64,000 bases of DNA, taken from assembly GCF_963674925.1 (NCBI RefSeq), contig NZ_OY771647.1:635501-699500 (forward strand). The letters are read 5' to 3'. The stretch comes from an uncultured Draconibacterium sp. Lineage in GTDB: Bacteria > Bacteroidota > Bacteroidia > Bacteroidales > Prolixibacteraceae. This document shows, piece by piece, positions 60,957 to 64,000 of this stretch. Position numbers and translations under genes: made by a program. The first letter of the stretch is position 1; every line of letters begins with the position of its first letter. The notes beneath the pieces were generated by a model. That model saw only the letters and a list, made by a program, of their open reading frames with translations. It ran no database searches and was not told the DNA's origin.

Positions 60957-63113
60957 ATGATGAGAAAATTAAATCTGATACTGTTGATATCGATCTTCAT
61001 GATTGGTTCGGCAGTTGCAAAAGAAGGAATGTGGCTTCCTTCGCTTATTCACAAACTGAACATTAAAACCATGCAAGATATGGGCTGCGAATTGAGTGCT
61101 GAAGATATTTACAGCATCAATCAATCGAGCCTGAAAGATGCAATCGTTGCACTCGATCGCGGATCGTGTACTGCCGAAGTAATTTCGAAAGACGGTTTGC
61201 TTTTAACCAACCACCACTGTGGTTTTGGCGAAATTCAACAACATTCAAGTGTTGAGCACGATTATCTGCAGGATGGTTTTTGGGCCCGTTCGAAAGAAGA
61301 AGAACTTCCAAACCCGGGAAAAACAGTTACTTTCCTTATTTCGGTTGAAGATGTAACGGCTAAAGTTTTGGCCGACGTTACCGACGAAATGAGCGAAAGC
61401 GAAAGGAACAATAAAATCGACCAGGTAGTTCGTCAGCTGGAAAGAGAAGCAAAAGGCGATTCGCACTACGAGGTATATATCAGAGACTTTTTTAAAGCCA
61501 ACCAGTATTTCCTTTTTGTTACCGAAACTTTTAAAGATGTACGTTTGGTAGGAGCACCTCCGCAAGCGTTGGGTAAATTTGGTGGCGATACCGACAACTG
61601 GATGTGGCCACGCCATACCAACGATTTTTCGATGTTCCGCGTTTATTGCGCTCCTGACGGAACTCCTGCAGAATACTCGGAAGACAATGTGCCTTACCAG
61701 CCAAAACATCACTTGCCAATTTCGCTTAAAGGTGTTGAAGAAGGAGATTTTGCGATGGTATTTGGTTACCCGGGAAGCACCAACCGTTACAAAACATCGT
61801 GGGGAATTGACTACACCATGAAAGTAACAAACACTGCCCGTATTTTGGTTCGCGAGAAAAAACTGGACATTATTGCCGATTACATGGCTACCAGCCAAAA
61901 AGCAAAAATTCAGTATGCATCGAAACATGCACGCAGCGCCAACTACTACAAAAATGCAATTGGCCAAAACGAAGCGCTGACAAAACTGGGTATCATTGCT
62001 CAAAAGCAGGAGTTGGAAAAAGAATTTACCAATTGGGTAAATGCAAATGCCGACAGAAAAGCAAAATACGGAGAAGCTCTTCCTTTAATTGAAGAATCGT
62101 ATGAGAATGTTGAGGCTGAAAAAGCAATGGAATTTGCCGCCGAAGCTTTGTTGCGCGGACCAGAGATTTTTATGTTTGCCTACCGCGCCAGCCAATTGGC
62201 CGACCTGTTGGAAAAACCGGAAGAAAACAAAGACAAAATTGAAGCTTTTGCCGGTAGACTGGAAGAATCGCTGGATGCTTTCTACAAAGATTACGATGCT
62301 GCAACCGATGAAAAAATTGTTGCTGCACTGATGAAGATTTATGCAGAAAACATTTCATCGAACTACTACCCGTCTTTCTACGCTGAAATTCAAAATAAAT
62401 ACAAAGGTGATTACGCCAAGTACACCGAAAAAATGTTTAAAAAATCGATTTTCGATAACCAGGAAGAGCTAACTGCTTTCCTCGAAAATCCTTCGTTGAA
62501 AACATTGAAGAAAGACATGGTATTCCAGGCAGCTGTTGATATTTTTGATATGTACCGCGCCACATCGATGAGTTTAAGAGAAGGTGACGAAAAGCTGCTA
62601 AAAGGAAGAAGGTTGTTTGTAGCCGGTTTGATGGAAATGCAGCCTGACAAGAAATTCTACCCGGATGCCAACTCAACCATGCGTTTAACGTACGGAACTG
62701 TAATGCCATACGATCCACGCGATGGTGTGACTTACAAATACTACACAACAACCGATGGTTACCTGGAAAAAGAAATCCCGGGCGATTACGAGTTTGACGT
62801 TCCAAAACGAATGAAAGAACTGTTGTTGGACAAAGACTTTGGCGAATATGCTGATGCTGACGGAAAATTGCACACGTGTTTTATCACCGACAACGACATT
62901 ACAGGCGGAAACTCCGGAAGTCCTGTTATTAACGGAAAAGGAGAGTTGATTGGTATTGCTTTCGACGGAAACTGGGAAGCCATGAGTGGCGACCTTGATT
63001 TTGAAGAAAACCTGCAACGCTGTATTAACGTCGACATCCGTTTTGTACTTTGGGTTGTTGATGTTTATGCCGGGGCTCAAAACCTGATCGATGAAATGAC
63101 AATTATTCGCTAA
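60957..63113 (+). CDS. S46 family dipeptidyl-peptidase (DPP7-like)
   Basis: This 718-residue exported serine peptidase of family S46 starts at MMRKLN, with a signal ending GSAVAKEG. The catalytic His is in LLTNHHCG (about 87) and the catalytic Ser in TGGNSGSPV (Ser653). The residue that separates DPP7 (Gly, hydrophobic P1) from DPP11 (Arg, acidic P1) lies in FDGNWEAMSGD; here it is Gly, favouring DPP7-type specificity. It releases dipeptides from peptides in the periplasm, typical of peptide-feeding Bacteroidota. A start at the upstream TTG would run through the promoter. Confidence 0.93.
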   Translation: MMRKLNLILLISIFMIGSAVAKEGMWLPSLIHKLNIKTMQDMGCELSAEDIYSINQSSLKDAIVALDRGSCTAEVISKDGLLLTNHHCGFGEIQQHSSVEHDYLQDGFWARSKEEELPNPGKTVTFLISVEDVTAKVLADVTDEMSESERNNKIDQVVRQLEREAKGDSHYEVYIRDFFKANQYFLFVTETFKDVRLVGAPPQALGKFGGDTDNWMWPRHTNDFSMFRVYCAPDGTPAEYSEDNVPYQPKHHLPISLKGVEEGDFAMVFGYPGSTNRYKTSWGIDYTMKVTNTARILVREKKLDIIADYMATSQKAKIQYASKHARSANYYKNAIGQNEALTKLGIIAQKQELEKEFTNWVNANADRKAKYGEALPLIEESYENVEAEKAMEFAAEALLRGPEIFMFAYRASQLADLLEKPEENKDKIEAFAGRLEESLDAFYKDYDAATDEKIVAALMKIYAENISSNYYPSFYAEIQNKYKGDYAKYTEKMFKKSIFDNQEELTAFLENPSLKTLKKDMVFQAAVDIFDMYRATSMSLREGDEKLLKGRRLFVAGLMEMQPDKKFYPDANSTMRLTYGTVMPYDPRDGVTYKYYTTTDGYLEKEIPGDYEFDVPKRMKELLLDKDFGEYADADGKLHTCFITDNDITGGNSGSPVINGKGELIGIAFDGNWEAMSGDLDFEENLQRCINVDIRFVLWVVDVYAGAQNLIDEMTIIR

Positions 63114-63133
63114 GCGAATTAAAGATACTCAAC

Positions 63134-63166
63134 TAAAACCTCGTCAATTTTTGGCGGGGTTTTTTG
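63134..63166 (+). terminator. Intrinsic terminator after the S46 peptidase
   Basis: AAAACCTCGTC pairs with GGCGGGGTTTT (with G-U pairs) around a 6-base loop, then T residues, 22 bp after the stop. Confidence 0.8.
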
Positions 63167-63219
63167 TTGATCAGATATGATCTTATGAGTATTGAGCAAT
63201 GAGACTAATAAAAACAAAG

Positions 63220-63251
63220 TTTGTTTATTAAAAAGAATACTCACTACTTTG
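63220..63251 (+). promoter_or_regulatory. Possible promoter of rnhA
   Basis: TTTG at 63220-63223 and TACTTTG at 63245-63251 are 21 bp apart. The second box is one base shorter than the consensus TAnnTTTG, so the match is only fair. Confidence 0.35.
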
Positions 63252-63279
63252 TACTTTTAATCTCACTACTATAAATAAA

Positions 63280-63741
63280 ATGGCTCGTCCAAAAATAACA
63301 ATATACACCGATGGTGCAGCCCGCGGAAATCCGGGAAACGGAGGCTACGGAATTGTGTTGCTTTCAGGCCCTCACCGCAAAGAACTTTCGGAAGGATATA
63401 AACTAACCACCAATAACCGAATGGAGTTGCTGGCGGTAATTGTAGCTCTCGAGTCGCTGAAGATTGAGGGTAGCGATGTTACCATTTACACCGACTCGAA
63501 ATATGTTGCCGATGCCGTTGAAAAAGGCTGGGTTTTTAACTGGGTAAAGAAACGTTTCAAGGGCAAAAAAAATCCCGATCTTTGGATGCGTTTTCTCGAG
63601 ATCTACAAAAAGCATGTAGTTAAGTTTGTTTGGGTGAAAGGCCACGCCAACAACCCACTTAACGAACGTTGCGATGAGCTGGCGGTTGAAGCATCGATGA
63701 AGCCGAATCTTTTAGTTGACGAAGGTTATAAACCTGAATAA
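63280..63741 (+). CDS. rnhA: Ribonuclease HI
   Basis: This 153-residue enzyme cuts the RNA strand of RNA-DNA hybrids. The catalytic carboxylates are visible: Asp in YTDGAARGNPG (about 11), Glu in NNRMELLAV (about 49), Asp in IYTDSKYV and Asp in NERCDELAVEA near the C-terminus. It shows the basic helix region of E. coli-type RNase HI (KKRFKGKKNPDLW) and no hybrid-binding extension. The stop shares one base with the next start codon. Confidence 0.95.
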   Translation: MARPKITIYTDGAARGNPGNGGYGIVLLSGPHRKELSEGYKLTTNNRMELLAVIVALESLKIEGSDVTIYTDSKYVADAVEKGWVFNWVKKRFKGKKNPDLWMRFLEIYKKHVVKFVWVKGHANNPLNERCDELAVEASMKPNLLVDEGYKPE

Positions 63742-64000
63742 TGAAATGTTTAAGTTTGGTACTGCTTCTTTTTACTTTTATTTCCTGCCAAAAAGAAGTT
63801 GAGCCGGATAACAAAATGGAAACCATAAAATATATAGAAAGAGCAAATGGGGAACTTAAAACCGAGAATGTTCCCAGCGATGGAATGCTGAAATGGCTGT
63901 ATTCATCGGCAACAGGGAAAGCTGCCCTGCATTTGTTGTTTAAACGTAAAATTGTTTCGGCAATTGGAGGTTGGTACATGAACACGCCTTACTCTGCACG
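63741..64000 (+). CDS. Phosphatidylserine decarboxylase-like protein, partial
   Basis: The 5' 86 codons are in the window. The ATG overlaps the rnhA stop by one base and opens a signal MKCLSLVLLLFTFISC with a lipobox. From residue 26 (METIKYIERANGEL) the sequence resembles the N-terminus of the phosphatidylserine decarboxylases of the longer, Clostridium-type group: GMLKWLYSSATGKAALHLLF then a KIVSAIGGWYMNT stretch. The autocleavage site is beyond the window. If translation begins at the internal ATG 63816, the lipoprotein signal would be lost, so the start is a real question. Confidence 0.55.
   Translation, partial: MKCLSLVLLLFTFISCQKEVEPDNKMETIKYIERANGELKTENVPSDGMLKWLYSSATGKAALHLLFKRKIVSAIGGWYMNTPYSA

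Noticed and set aside
61245..62003. 252-codon minus-strand open frame inside the S46 peptidase gene
   Set aside because: It lies wholly antisense to a clearly conserved peptidase and has no recognisable domain; long antisense frames arise from codon bias.

Overview
The window is a chromosomal segment of a Bacteroidota bacterium. It most resembles a marine or sediment Bacteroidales/Marinilabiliales-type polysaccharide degrader; this taxonomic placement is inference. Support comes from three SusC/SusD pairs, lipoprotein lipoboxes on most secreted enzymes, a type IX secretion C-terminal domain on one glycosidase, an S46 dipeptidyl-peptidase, and promoters of the Bacteroidota type (TTG/TTTG about 18-21 bp upstream of TAnnTTTG). 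No phage, transposase, integrase or CRISPR array is visible.

Layout. 1-3500: a partial lipoprotein gene, a LytS/LytTR two-component pair, and a divergent peroxiredoxin-OsmC operon. 3800-5860: a secreted Gfo/Idh/MocA oxidoreductase, then a tRNA(CAT) gene preceded by a broken tRNA copy split by an 85-bp double-hairpin element. 5893-18323 (minus): PUL 1, with a membrane regulator, SusC, SusD, SusE-like proteins and two GH30 enzymes, probably for beta-1,6-glucan. 18434-18700: a DUF493 gene. 18906-33060 (plus): PUL 2, with a beta-propeller membrane regulator, SusC, SusD, a glycan-binding lipoprotein, two GH16 laminarinases and a GH3. PULs 1 and 2 together would suit a beta-1,3-glucan with beta-1,6 branches, such as laminarin. 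33350-46071: PUL 3, with an ECF sigma/anti-sigma pair, a SusC carrying an STN domain, SusD, two alpha/beta hydrolases and two Asp-rich calcium-binding-type proteins. Its substrate is unclear.

46110-54562: a small haem-type lipoprotein, then a SAM-I riboswitch-controlled methionine operon: HcyBio (DUF39), NIL-ferredoxin, UPF0280 and metH, followed by metF. This is the anaerobe-type homocysteine route feeding methionine synthase. 54817-64000: housekeeping genes, namely DUF4837, tatA, rseP, dxr, an M23 peptidase, an SRPBCC-GyrI fusion, an S46 peptidase, rnhA, and the start of a phosphatidylserine decarboxylase-like gene.

The observations most worth following up are: (a) a candidate antisense sRNA in the leader of the sigma-controlled susC, resembling Bacteroides DonS; (b) the tRNA remnant with its double-hairpin insert; (c) a Met/Cys-containing leader peptide between the SAM riboswitch and the homocysteine genes; (d) intrinsic terminators placed between the transport block and the distal enzyme genes in all three PULs; and (e) a phosphatidylserine decarboxylase-like protein with a lipoprotein signal.
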